A DNA stretch of 64,000 bases from Nocardia brasiliensis ATCC 700358 (GTDB lineage Bacteria; Actinomycetota; Actinomycetes; Mycobacteriales; Mycobacteriaceae), in contig NC_018681.1 in NCBI RefSeq assembly GCF_000250675.2, positions 5,208,001-5,272,000 on the forward strand. Reading direction: 5' to 3'. The notes under the pieces are model-generated. The model did not search any database and was not told where the DNA came from. It worked only from the letters and a program-made list of their open reading frames with translations. The translations under genes were made by a program, and so were the position numbers. Every line of letters begins with the position of its first letter. The first letter of the stretch is position 1. Shown piece after piece: positions 37,232 through 45,635 of this stretch.

Positions 37232-37690
37232 ATGACTCGAGCCCGCCACTCACCATGTCCCCAGGATCCGCAGTACTCCACCGGCAGCGCGAGCACCAGC
37301 GCTCCGCCTGATCCGCTCGACCTCGACTTCCGTGCCGACGCGTCGCAATTGCCCGTCGTCCGGAACGCACTGCGGGATTGGCTGAACAGGTCGGCGATGA
37401 CCGCGGACCAGCAGATGGATGTCGTGCTCGCGGTGGGTGAAGCGTGCACCAACGCCGTCGAACACGGGCATCGCGGCGATGGCGCGACCATCCGGCTGCG
37501 GGCGCTGATCGAGGGGAACGTCTTACGGGTCACCGTCCGCGACGCGGGGTGCTGGCGACCACCGGTGGACGACCCGGCATCGTTTCGCGGTCACGGCATC
37601 GCCATGATGCGAGCGCTGATGGATTCCGTGCGAGTGTGCCCGGGAGATTCGGGCACGGTCGTCGAGATGGACGTGCTGGTTCGCCGCTAG
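37232..37690 (+). CDS. RsbW-like serine kinase / ATP-binding anti-sigma factor
   Basis: The product is 152 residues from ATG 37232. It has a GHKL ATPase core: N box EACTNAVEHG, a G1-like DAGCW, and G2 GHGIAMMRAL. Such proteins bind a sigma factor or phosphorylate a STAS antagonist. A STAS gene lies immediately downstream on the opposite strand, with stops overlapping by four bases, so the two could be partners. GGAGG lies ~13 bases before the ATG, slightly far; longer in-frame starts exist upstream. Confidence 0.82.
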   Translation: MTRARHSPCPQDPQYSTGSASTSAPPDPLDLDFRADASQLPVVRNALRDWLNRSAMTADQQMDVVLAVGEACTNAVEHGHRGDGATIRLRALIEGNVLRVTVRDAGCWRPPVDDPASFRGHGIAMMRALMDSVRVCPGDSGTVVEMDVLVRR

Positions 37691-38139
37691 CCGGACTGTT
37701 CGGCTTGGGTGTGCCGGTCTTCGGATGGTTCGGCAGGCGTGGTGCGCAGCGCCGCACGGGCCTCGGCGACCGTCGGATACACGCTCAGCAGGTCGGTCAA
37801 GCCGGTCAGCTGCATCGGCCGCAACGTCGCGGGATGACTCGCGACCACGACCAGTCGCGTGCCACGCGGATTGGGCTGCGCGCCGGCCGCCAGCACGGTC
37901 AGTCCCGATGAGGCCATGAAGGTCACTTCCGACAGATCCACGATGAGAGCGTGCGGCGTGTCGGTGGTCTGCGCGTCGTCGATGGCGGTGGCCAACTTCG
38001 GCGCGGTCAGCACGTCGATCTCGCCGCCGACCCGCACGACGGCCACGCCGTCGAGCATTTCGCGCGCTGTGGTCAGCCAGGTCCCAGCGGGACGTGCAGT
38101 TCGTTCCGGCGGCGGGATCCCTGGCTCGTAGTCGGTCAC
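37687..38139 (-). CDS. STAS-domain anti-sigma factor antagonist
   Basis: The product is 150 residues with a GTG start. The STAS core (~25-125) contains VTFMASSGLTVL, where the phosphorylatable serine sits in the usual place. The C-terminal ~25 residues are polar and probably disordered. It converges on the RsbW-like gene, an unusual arrangement because such pairs normally share an operon. A sequence resembling the TetR-type palindrome at 39052 lies just upstream of its start. Confidence 0.85.
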   Translation of the reverse strand: MTDYEPGIPPPERTARPAGTWLTTAREMLDGVAVVRVGGEIDVLTAPKLATAIDDAQTTDTPHALIVDLSEVTFMASSGLTVLAAGAQPNPRGTRLVVVASHPATLRPMQLTGLTDLLSVYPTVAEARAALRTTPAEPSEDRHTQAEQSG

Positions 38140-38146
38140 GGGGTGA

Positions 38147-38161
38147 GTTTACATTGTATCC
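38147..38161. promoter_or_regulatory. Partial copy of the TetR-type palindrome, upstream of the STAS gene
   Basis: GTTTACATTGTATCC matches the palindrome GTTTACAAGGTAAAC at 39052-39066 in 11 of 15 positions. It lies between the STAS start and the TetR stop, so the TetR protein may control the STAS gene. By-eye comparison only. Confidence 0.35.
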
Positions 38162-38181
38162 TCGCCCGTATCGGGCCCGCG

Positions 38182-38922
38182 TCAGTCGGTGGTGAGCGTG
38201 AGTTCGAGCCGGTCCAGCAGGGCTTCGAGGGCTTCCTCGAACTCGGCGGCGCTATGGTCCTGGGAAAGTTTGGGCTGCAGCCGGAACAGATGCGGGAACT
38301 CTGCCAGCGAACCGGCCGGCGAGCGCCCCGGATCAGTGCCCGGCATCGGCGCTCGCGCGGCGACCTCCAGCAACAGCTGCCCGAGCAGGAAGGTCGTGTA
38401 CGAGCGGTATGCGCCGACAGCGGCGTCGTCATCGAAGCCGTAGGACAGCAAGGTATCGAGGAAAGTCTCCATCCACCGCAGGCTCCGCAATGGCGGACGC
38501 ACCCACGGCGCCTCGGGTGGCCGAGTCGCGGTCAGCGGAAACAGTTCCGGATGATCCAGCGCGATCTGCCGTACCCCATGGGCGAGTCGCACCAGGAAAT
38601 CCTGCCAGCCGTCCTCCTGCCTGCGGGCGGCGAGCTGGTCGGCGTGCAGGTCGTCGATGAGCAGGTCGACCATCCCGCTGAGCAAGTCCTCACGGCTGTG
38701 CACATATCGATACAGGGCCATCGCTTCGACCCCGCACGCCGCACCGAGCCGGCGCATGGTCAGCTTGTGCAACCCCTCCTGATCGACGAGCTCGATCGCC
38801 AACTCGAGGATCAGGCGGCGACTCAACGGTGCCCGCGATTCATCGCGCTCGCTCGACTCCGAGTCGCGAGAGTCCGGCACCGTCGCCAAATCCTCTACGC
38901 GATCGTCGTGATGTTCGTCCAC
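38182..38922 (-). CDS. TetR-family regulator
   Basis: The product is 246 residues. After a polar ~30-residue N-terminus, the TetR helix-turn-helix reads ILELAIELVDQEGLHKLTMRRL, then VEAMALYRYVHSREDLL. The C-terminal part matches the TetR_C type that binds small hydrophobic ligands. The ligand domain from WQDFLVRL to the end is repeated in a truncated inverted copy at 39176-39601. Palindromes at 39052 and 38147 flank the gene and are candidate operators. Confidence 0.88.
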   Translation of the reverse strand: MDEHHDDRVEDLATVPDSRDSESSERDESRAPLSRRLILELAIELVDQEGLHKLTMRRLGAACGVEAMALYRYVHSREDLLSGMVDLLIDDLHADQLAARRQEDGWQDFLVRLAHGVRQIALDHPELFPLTATRPPEAPWVRPPLRSLRWMETFLDTLLSYGFDDDAAVGAYRSYTTFLLGQLLLEVAARAPMPGTDPGRSPAGSLAEFPHLFRLQPKLSQDHSAAEFEEALEALLDRLELTLTTD

Positions 38923-39051
38923 CGGGACTTCCCCTCACTGCACGCGTTGAAGCAAGACCAACGGTCAGACTATTTCACCCTCCACCCACTACCCAACTGC
39001 GCAACGGCAACGACACCCGGCCCCGCGTCCATCCAGCTTCTGACCTGCACA

Positions 39052-39066
39052 GTTTACAAGGTAAAC
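39052..39066. promoter_or_regulatory. Perfect inverted repeat, probable TetR operator
   Basis: GTTTACAAGGTAAAC has 6-base arms and a 3-base spacer, typical of TetR-family operators. It lies 130 bases upstream of the TetR gene and just upstream of the truncated TetR copy. Confidence 0.55.
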
Positions 39067-39175
39067 GCCGCCAGCTACATTGTGTCGAATGTGCGGTCAT
39101 GGCTCCGTCGACGGGCGTGCCACCGAGACCGGCGATGTGATCGACAGGTGCCTGATCGACGCGTCATCGTCGGAC

Positions 39176-39601
39176 AAGTGGCAGGACTTTCTGGTGCGGC
39201 TGGCACACGGGGTGCGTCAGGTCGCGTTGGACCATCCGGAGCTGTTCCCGCTCGCGGCGACGGCTCCGGCGCAGGCGCCGTGGGTGCGTCCCCCGCTGGG
39301 CAGCCTGCGGTGGATGGAAACGTTCCTGAACACGTTGCTGGCGTACGGCTTCGACGATGACGCCGCCGTCAACGCCTACCGCTCGTACACGACCTTCCTA
39401 CTCGGGCAGCTGCTGCTACAGGTCGCCGCGCAGGGCCCGGCCGCGACCGAACTGCACCGGTCCCGCGACGACGGACTGAGCGGCTTCCCGAACCTGTTCC
39501 GCTTGCAGCCCAAGCTTTCCCAGGACCACAGTGCCGCCGAGTTCGACGACGCCCTCGAAGCCGTGCTGGACCGGATCGAACGGATGCGCGCCGCCCGCTG
39601 A
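39176..39601 (+). pseudogene. Truncated inverted copy of the neighbouring TetR gene (ligand domain only)
   Basis: The open frame starts at 39080, but the first ~32 residues have no similarity to TetR. From WQDFLVRLAHGVRQ onward it matches the C-terminal ~140 residues of the TetR at 38182-38922, about three quarters identical by eye, including TTFLLGQLLL and RLQPKLSQDHSAAEF. The helix-turn-helix is missing, so it cannot bind DNA alone. The intact, diverged frame leaves open that it is expressed, for example as a dimerisation partner, but a remnant of an inverted duplication is more likely. Confidence 0.75.
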
Positions 39602-39609
39602 CGAGACCG

Positions 39610-40581
39610 TCACTCGGTGTCGCGGATGACCCGGGTTGCGGCATCGAGGATCTGGACGCCGTTGTCACCACTCATGGCGTTGAAGTGGTTGCCGTGCAGC
39701 GTATGCAGTTCCAGGTGCGGGGTGCGCTCGGCGAGACCGTCGATCAGGATCGGGGTCTCGAGGAAGTCGTCGTCCATCTGAAAGACCTGCAGGACAGGGA
39801 CATCGATGTAGTCGTAGGCGGGCTGGGTGAGGTGCGGCCAATTGGCTTGGCGATAGCGTTGCAGGCCGTCGACATCGTCTCGCGGGTCGGTGGGCGGGAG
39901 TTGCGCCGAGGGATCGGTCATGGCCTGCGCGACGATGCCGAGTAGGGCCACCGGAATACCGGTGCGAACAGCCAGCTCCGGCAGTTCGGGGATCTGGATG
40001 CCGGCCAGGTAGCTGAGCGCCGCCATCTGCTGGGCCCACTGCCCGATGAGCTGCGGCTTCTCCTGGGGCACACGCCGTAATGCATTGCCCGCCAGATCAA
40101 GTGCCGGGAAACCGACCGAGGAGATGGACGCGATGCGGCCGGGATGGTCATTGGTGTATTGGCTCGCGATGAACGCGGGCCAGCCCTCACCGACGATGTG
40201 TACCGGCCGATGCGGCGCCACATGGTCGATGACCGCCCCGAAATCGGCCACCAGGTTTTCCATCGAGTAGGCGTGCGGGCCCGTCGGATGGTCGCTGGCG
40301 CCCGCACCACGCATATCCCACCGGATCACGTGCATGCCTCGTTCGGCGAGCGCGGCGGCCAGGGGCGCGGCGAGTTTGGAGTCACCCGGCCAGCCGCCGG
40401 TGGTGGCGACCACCGGACCGTCGGCGGGACCGTATTCGAAGTACCCGACTCGCACACCATCGTTGCTGACCGAACCGGGTTCACCGATCGGGAATTCGGC
40501 GGTCGGCTCGGCGAATGCCGTAGTGGCACAGACGGTACCGGCGACCATCGCCGCGGCGATCAGAGTGGCGAGGATACGCAT
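39610..40581 (-). CDS. Exported alpha/beta-hydrolase-fold protein lacking the nucleophile
   Basis: The product is 323 residues. A signal peptide (RILATLIAAAMVAGTVCATTAFA) is followed by an alpha/beta-hydrolase domain with the oxyanion-region TTGGWPGDSK, IRWDMRGAGASD, and a C-terminal HGNHFNAM with the catalytic-type His. The nucleophile elbow reads VGEGWPAF where active enzymes have GxSxG or GHDWGG, so the serine or aspartate is replaced by glycine. It may be a binding protein or an inactivated enzyme. Substrate unknown. Confidence 0.85.
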   Translation of the reverse strand: MRILATLIAAAMVAGTVCATTAFAEPTAEFPIGEPGSVSNDGVRVGYFEYGPADGPVVATTGGWPGDSKLAAPLAAALAERGMHVIRWDMRGAGASDHPTGPHAYSMENLVADFGAVIDHVAPHRPVHIVGEGWPAFIASQYTNDHPGRIASISSVGFPALDLAGNALRRVPQEKPQLIGQWAQQMAALSYLAGIQIPELPELAVRTGIPVALLGIVAQAMTDPSAQLPPTDPRDDVDGLQRYRQANWPHLTQPAYDYIDVPVLQVFQMDDDFLETPILIDGLAERTPHLELHTLHGNHFNAMSGDNGVQILDAATRVIRDTE

Positions 40582-40762
40582 CGACTGGACTCCTCTCGAT
40601 CGGAATTCAGGACACCGCCACCCTAAGCTGCGCGACGGCCGAGCTGAGCAATTGCGGAAGAGCGATGATCACGCGATTTACTGCGAGCCAAGCATTTTCA
40701 GCCACCGCGCGAAGCTCGGCAGCAGTTCCTTCATCAGACGCGCGCGACAGCATTCAGCTAAT

Positions 40763-40781
40763 GTGGAGATATTAGCTCCAC
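40763..40781. promoter_or_regulatory. Inverted repeat upstream of the alpha/beta-hydrolase gene
   Basis: GTGGAG and CTCCAC arms flank ATATTAG in a locally AT-rich patch within the 277-base gap between the LLM and hydrolase genes. It could be an operator or a weak terminator for the LLM gene; no T run is evident. Confidence 0.3.
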
Positions 40782-40858
40782 TTAATTCCAAGTTAGTCCT
40801 GCTCGGACCCGTTCACGCTGTGACGCTGATCTCTCGAACCGACCCGCCGTACGAAGGC

Positions 40859-41797
40859 TCAGCGTCGGAGGCCGTGCGCGCGGGTGTCGATGATCTCGGC
40901 GGCGAGCTGTTCGATCGCATCCCAGGCGCGGTTGTCCTCGGCGACCGTGCGCGACTCGGGCGCGTTCGGCATGAACGGGTGGTGCACCGGGTCGAAGACC
41001 ACCGCGGTGATCGCGCGGTCGGCCAGTCCGCGCAGGTCGGTGGCGATCTGATCGACCGAGCCCACGCCCAGCGGGCGGTCGGGTTCGGGCACGGGCTCGG
41101 CGTGAATGGCGAGCCGGATCCTGGGCGCGATGCCGGGTGGACGTTTGCCGCGCTCGGCGGCAATCGCATTCGCGGTGCGCATGCCACTGTCCAGGCTCGC
41201 CAGAGTGGGGAAGGTGGGGTGCCAAACGCCGTCGTGGTCCACGGCGCGACGGAGGGCGGGGGCCGCAGCGCCACCCACCCAGACGGGCGGACCACCGCGC
41301 TGCGCGGGCGACGGCGTCGCCAAGACGTCGTCGAAACTGACGAATTCGCCTGCGAAACCGGTGATTTCGCCGCGCCAGAGCTGGGTGATGACGTTCAGGT
41401 ATTCGTCGGCGATGGCACCGCGACGGCGAAAGTCGACTCCCAGCGACCGGTATTCGAGTTCGGCGCCACCGACGCCGATACCGAAAACGACTCTGCCGCC
41501 GCTGAGTTGGTCGATCGTGGCGATGGCCCGAGCGGTGTGCAGCGGGTGCCGCAACGGCAGCACCGCGACCGACGTGCCCACCCTGATCGTTCGCGTGAGC
41601 GCGGCGAGATAGGTCAGTGCGGCGAAGCTTTCGTAGAAGTCCTCCGGATATGCCTGCCGCACATCGGCAGGTTGGGCCAGATGATCGGTGACCATCGCGA
41701 GATCGAAGCCGAGACGTTCACAACCCGAAGCCCATTCGGCCAGTCGTTCACCCGAGACCGCCGCACCGTAATTGGGGATGGAGACACCGAACTGCAT
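40859..41797 (-). CDS. LLM-class F420-dependent oxidoreductase
   Basis: The product is 312 residues from ATG 41797, which is preceded by GGCGGCGGAA. It begins MQFGVSIPNYG and continues with LAMVTDHL, VGTSVAVLPLRHPLHTARAIATIDQLSGGRV split over residues ~75-105, and WVGGAAAPALRRA, all typical of the F420-dependent LLM subfamily of actinomycetes. Substrate unknown. Confidence 0.88.
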   Translation of the reverse strand: MQFGVSIPNYGAAVSGERLAEWASGCERLGFDLAMVTDHLAQPADVRQAYPEDFYESFAALTYLAALTRTIRVGTSVAVLPLRHPLHTARAIATIDQLSGGRVVFGIGVGGAELEYRSLGVDFRRRGAIADEYLNVITQLWRGEITGFAGEFVSFDDVLATPSPAQRGGPPVWVGGAAAPALRRAVDHDGVWHPTFPTLASLDSGMRTANAIAAERGKRPPGIAPRIRLAIHAEPVPEPDRPLGVGSVDQIATDLRGLADRAITAVVFDPVHHPFMPNAPESRTVAEDNRAWDAIEQLAAEIIDTRAHGLRR

Positions 41798-41875
41798 TTC
41801 CGCCGCCTTCTGTCGATCAGCCACCAAGAATCGGATGCCACGGCCGGGCAGCGAACTGCCCGGCCGTCGGGTCGG

Positions 41876-42205
41876 TCAGGACGGGTGGATCCAGGAGCCG
41901 ATCGGGGTCGGCGGCAGCGCGCGCACGACCGACATCACCGGGGGGCACCAGAACTGCGAGGACATGCAGACGAACGCGCCGGTCTTGTCGTAATTCCAGG
42001 CGTCGCCGTGCCAGGCCCAGGTCAGGCCGTCTTCCGAGGGGCTGAAGGGGCATTGGTCCGGCGCCTTGCCGTTGCACCCGTCCACACCCCAGGGGCCGAC
42101 CGGATAGGCAGCCGCGGTCGGCGTCAGGGTCGCTCCCCCGGCCATCGACACCACGGGAACGGAGATGCCCGCCACGGCGGCGAGCAGCATTGCGGCACGT
42201 TTCAT
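41876..42205 (-). CDS. Small exported protein with four cysteines
   Basis: The product is 109 residues. ATG 42205 is preceded by GAGGAGG. A signal peptide covers ~1-35 (RAAMLLAAVAGISVPVVSMAGG, then AAA). The ~75-residue mature part is Trp- and Pro-rich with four cysteines (DGCNGK, DQCPFS, VCMSS, WCPPV), so two disulfides are likely. No family recognised. A palindrome lies 27 bases upstream of the start. Confidence 0.78.
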   Translation of the reverse strand: MKRAAMLLAAVAGISVPVVSMAGGATLTPTAAAYPVGPWGVDGCNGKAPDQCPFSPSEDGLTWAWHGDAWNYDKTGAFVCMSSQFWCPPVMSVVRALPPTPIGSWIHPS

Positions 42206-42231
42206 CAGAAATCCTCCTCGGTTCGTCAACC

Positions 42232-42246
42232 GTGATCGGCGATCAC
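42232..42246. promoter_or_regulatory. Palindrome upstream of the small exported-protein gene
   Basis: GTGATCGGCGATCAC has perfect 6-base arms around GGC, 27 bases before the start codon of the 109-residue protein. It is placed to act as an operator. Confidence 0.35.
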
Positions 42247-42353
42247 AACGCGAGCATCGCCTACCCGTGGGATTATGTTAGCAACTCTGTGGCTATTTTC
42301 ACATCGGCTCCTCACTCCCGAGGAACCCGCGGGATCGACGGCATCCGCGAGGA

Positions 42354-43436
42354 TCACACCCCGGCGGACGGCGCGGCTGCGATCATATCGTCGGCGCTCG
42401 CCGCACCGGCGGGCAACGCCGCACTGGCCTCGGCGAGCAGGCGCAGTGCGCGGGGAAAGTCCTGCAACGCACCGGTCAGCACGTCGAGGGTCGCCCGCAG
42501 TGACATCGCGGGAACACCACGAGCGGTGAGGATTTCGGCGGTCCACACGATGAAGTCGCGGAACAGGTCACTGTCGTCGGTGTACAGCCCGGCGGACAGG
42601 AAATCGACGATGTGCGCGATGTCCTCGACGGTGCGGTCCCGTTGCGGGCCGGTGTAGGACCGCATGGGCGGAAACCGGTTCTCCAGTTCGGCCACCGTCG
42701 CCCCGACCAATTGCGGTGCACTGCGGGCGACCATCGTGTACTCCTGGTCGGCCAGGTGCGCCAGCACGGCGGTCCCCCTGCCGGTACGCCGCAGCCCGCG
42801 AGCAAGGCGATCGGCCGCGGCGGGTGCGTCCGGCGCCCAGGCGTCCGCGCCGAGCAACCAGGCGTAGCGCCCATCCGGCCCGAACGCCGCCCCACCCACC
42901 AGCACCGGCACGCCGGTGGCCTGACAGGCGGTGATGGCGGCGTGCGCGGCGGGCAGCCGAGTCGGCAGCGACGAGGACAGCGCCACCGCCACCGGATTGT
43001 GCTGATGCAGGTGGGCGACCAAGTGGTGGGTGGGCACCTGCGCGCCGAGGAAATCCACCTGCCAGCCGCGCAGCCGCAGCACCTCGGCGACGAGCCGGGC
43101 GGGCAACGCGTGCCATTCGCCGTCGACGCAGGCGATCGTGACGCGACCCGCCACCGTCGTCGGCCTACTGGCCGGATGATGGGCTAGTGCGGCGATGACG
43201 CGATCATTGATCGCGGTGGCGGCGTGCTCCTGCGCGACGGTGATCCGGTTCGCCGCCCATTCGGTCCCGACGCGCAACTGGACCGGCGCGATCACCTCGA
43301 GCAGCACCTGCTCCGGGTTCAGTCCCGCGTCGACGGCCGCCAGCACGAGATCCGCGGCCGCGTACTCGTCTCGTCCGGAAACGGCGTCCCACAGGCGATC
43401 TCGCAGTTCGGCGACCGGCACAGCGTCCAGTGTCAC
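42354..43436 (-). CDS. Cobalamin-binding protein with CarH-type Wx9EH motif and no DNA-binding domain
   Basis: The product is 360 residues with a GTG start in a GTGA overlap with the phosphatase gene. Residues ~1-90 are the helical cap of a B12-binding module and carry W60, V67, E70 and H71, spaced exactly as W131/V138/E141/H142 in Thermus CarH. Residues ~98-215 are the Rossmann-like B12 domain, with H109 in EWHALP as probable lower cobalt ligand (the family motif is ExHxxG; Gly is Pro here). The CarH residue His132, used after light exposure, is Ala61. A third, helical domain (~235-345, HIVDFLSAGLYTDDSDLF) is unrecognised. Inference: an adenosylcobalamin sensor, perhaps of light, that signals through the adjacent partner-switching proteins. 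Confidence 0.85.
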   Translation of the reverse strand: MTLDAVPVAELRDRLWDAVSGRDEYAAADLVLAAVDAGLNPEQVLLEVIAPVQLRVGTEWAANRITVAQEHAATAINDRVIAALAHHPASRPTTVAGRVTIACVDGEWHALPARLVAEVLRLRGWQVDFLGAQVPTHHLVAHLHQHNPVAVALSSSLPTRLPAAHAAITACQATGVPVLVGGAAFGPDGRYAWLLGADAWAPDAPAAADRLARGLRRTGRGTAVLAHLADQEYTMVARSAPQLVGATVAELENRFPPMRSYTGPQRDRTVEDIAHIVDFLSAGLYTDDSDLFRDFIVWTAEILTARGVPAMSLRATLDVLTGALQDFPRALRLLAEASAALPAGAASADDMIAAAPSAGV

Positions 43437-45073
43437 GCGGCGCTCACACGGTCGCCGTCGGCGGCGCGGACGTGGCGCGGCGCCGTAATCGCGACGACCG
43501 CGATGTCGTCGTGCTGACGTTGGCCGACCCAGTGGGCCACGCGCATGCGAATGTGCTCGACGACGGCCTCGGCAGGCATCCCGGCACAGTCGGACAGGGC
43601 TGCCGCGAGCCGTTCCTCGCCGAACATGTCCGCGCCCAATGGGCCACCGCGCGCCTCGGTGACACCGTCGGTATAGAGCAGGCAGGTCTCCTCCGGCGCC
43701 AGCACCGTCGTCACCGTGGTCGCGCTGACCCGGGGCAGAACGCCGACCAATTGCCCTTGTGTCGCAACACTTTCCACCGTGCCGTCGCGTCGCACGAGCA
43801 GCGGGGGCAGGTGACCGCCACAGGTCAACCGCAGGCGCACACCGCCCTCGGCCCGCCGCATCGACGCCAGCACCAACGTCGCGAAACGGGTCGGCCCGGA
43901 CGACAACAGCGCGCTGTTGAGCAGATTCAGCACGCGCTCGTGGTCCTCGGCCATGGAGACCAACGCGTGCAGGGTGTTGCGGATCTTGCCGGTGAGAATC
44001 GCCGCCTCCAGGCCCTTGCCGCATACGTCGCCCAGCACGACGAGCGCTTCGCCGTCGGATGTCACCGCCGGATGCACGTCGTAGAAATCCCCGCCGATGA
44101 TCTCGTGGTTCTCCGCGGCCCGATAGCCGCCGGCCAGTTCGATACCGTCCATCCGATGTAGTCGCGGCGGTAGCAACTCGCGCATCAACGCACCGGTGAT
44201 GCTCGCCTGCTCGGCATAGAGCCGGGCAGCGGACAACGCGCCGCCGGCCCGCGCGGCGAACAGCTGCGCGAACACCTCGTCCCGTTCGCTGAACGCCTGC
44301 TCGCCGGTGCGACGCAACAACACCAGCGCGCCCGCGGGCACCCCGTGGCCGGGCAGCGGGGTGATCACGACCGAGCCGACCGGTCCCGGAAAGCCCTCGG
44401 GCACAAGCCAGTTCGGCAACGTGGCCGCGTCGATCCAGCGGGACGGCACCGGCGGGAAGCCGCGCAGCGCCTCGCTGAGCCCCGCCACGGTGGCCGGATC
44501 CTGCTCGAGCGTGTGGTGGCTCACCCGATCGCCGGAACAGCAGTAGGTGATCGGCAGTCGAGCGCCGACGGCCGGGGCCACCAATACGGCGGCATCCGCG
44601 ATATGGCGTGCCGCCATCCGCACCGTCGCTTCCCTACAGCGTTCGACGTTCAACGACGCCAGCAGCATGTCCGACGTCTCGGCGAGAAACGCGGTCCGCT
44701 CCCGTTCCTCGCGCAGCGCGGCGTGTGCCCGGCGCAACGATTGGGCGTCGTCTTCGACCAGCCACCACACCACCGACCGGTCGGACAGGGGCGTGGCGTG
44801 CGCTTCGACCGGTTCATCACCCAGCCGCCCCGACACCACCGCGCTCGCCGTGGCCGTCCCAGCGGACAGGGCGCTGTGCGCGTCCGACAACCAGTGCAGC
44901 GCAGTGTCCTCGAGCCGCGCACCCGTGGCGAGTGCGATGGGCAGGTCCTGCACGCCGGGACTGGTGGCCACGACGATCCCCGCAGGGTCGGCGATCAGTG
45001 CCGGATACGGCACCGTCGACAGTCGAGCGCGGTACTCGAGCGCGGGCAACGGATCCCCGACCGGATGCGCCAC
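43433..45073 (-). CDS. PP2C-type (SpoIIE/RsbU) serine phosphatase with PAS-like and GAF sensor region
   Basis: The product is 546 residues from GTG 45073, chosen because GGAGGAG lies nine bases upstream; the open frame runs further to 45202 and would overlap the kinase gene. A PAS-like segment (~10-110, ALIADPAGIVVATSPGVQDL), a short helix and a GAF-like domain (~130-300) precede the SpoIIE domain. All metal-binding motifs are present: GGDFYDV (~328), GDVCGKGLEA (~349), DGVTEA (~468), DDIAVVAI (~523). Expected role: dephosphorylation of a STAS antagonist to free a sigma factor. Third gene of the four-gene partner-switching operon. Confidence 0.9.
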   Translation of the reverse strand: MAHPVGDPLPALEYRARLSTVPYPALIADPAGIVVATSPGVQDLPIALATGARLEDTALHWLSDAHSALSAGTATASAVVSGRLGDEPVEAHATPLSDRSVVWWLVEDDAQSLRRAHAALREERERTAFLAETSDMLLASLNVERCREATVRMAARHIADAAVLVAPAVGARLPITYCCSGDRVSHHTLEQDPATVAGLSEALRGFPPVPSRWIDAATLPNWLVPEGFPGPVGSVVITPLPGHGVPAGALVLLRRTGEQAFSERDEVFAQLFAARAGGALSAARLYAEQASITGALMRELLPPRLHRMDGIELAGGYRAAENHEIIGGDFYDVHPAVTSDGEALVVLGDVCGKGLEAAILTGKIRNTLHALVSMAEDHERVLNLLNSALLSSGPTRFATLVLASMRRAEGGVRLRLTCGGHLPPLLVRRDGTVESVATQGQLVGVLPRVSATTVTTVLAPEETCLLYTDGVTEARGGPLGADMFGEERLAAALSDCAGMPAEAVVEHIRMRVAHWVGQRQHDDIAVVAITAPRHVRAADGDRVSAA

Positions 45074-45140
45074 GTCGACCGACTCCTCCAGCAAATCTCC
45101 TCCAAAGACATGACGACGCGGCCGACCCGAACCGGTGGGA

Positions 45141-45635
45141 TTACCGCAGGCCGGCTCGATCGAAACCTTCCTGATCGGTGTCGCGCGGGATGGGCGCGTC
45201 ACCGAGCGGGGCCACGAATTCGACCGTGGTACCCGACTCGTCGGACGTCACACGGGTATCGGGCACCAGCGCGCGTATCATCGCGAGACCGCGGCCGCGG
45301 TCGGTCGTCCGGTCCGGCGGCCGGTCCAGCCAGTGCCCGGTATCCGACACGACGACCCGAATCACCGTGTCCGCGCCGGCCCGAAGCGAGATCGGCCCGC
45401 CGTCGCCGCCGTGGCCGTGCTCGATCGAGTTGGAACACGCCTCGTTCACCGCCAACAGCAAATCGTAGGCGAACTGCCGCTCCACACCGGCCTGTGCCAG
45501 CCACGACCGCAACGCCTCGCGCACCCGGCCCAGCTCCTCGGCCACCGCGCTGAACTCGAGCTGGAGTGACGGAACTCCCTGGTGCACACCGTCCAACGCT
45601 GACCTCGTCCGTTCGTTCGTGCCTCGTCCGCTCAC
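45141..45635 (-). CDS. RsbW-like serine kinase / ATP-binding anti-sigma factor
   Basis: The product is 164 residues. The GHKL core is intact: N box EACSNSIEHG, DTGHW, G2 GRGLAMIRAL, then SGTTVEF. The GTG start shares GTGA with the STAS stop, so the pair is translationally coupled and almost certainly kinase and substrate. No sigma factor gene lies nearby, so the target sigma factor is unknown. Confidence 0.9.
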   Translation of the reverse strand: MSGRGTNERTRSALDGVHQGVPSLQLEFSAVAEELGRVREALRSWLAQAGVERQFAYDLLLAVNEACSNSIEHGHGGDGGPISLRAGADTVIRVVVSDTGHWLDRPPDRTTDRGRGLAMIRALVPDTRVTSDESGTTVEFVAPLGDAPIPRDTDQEGFDRAGLR

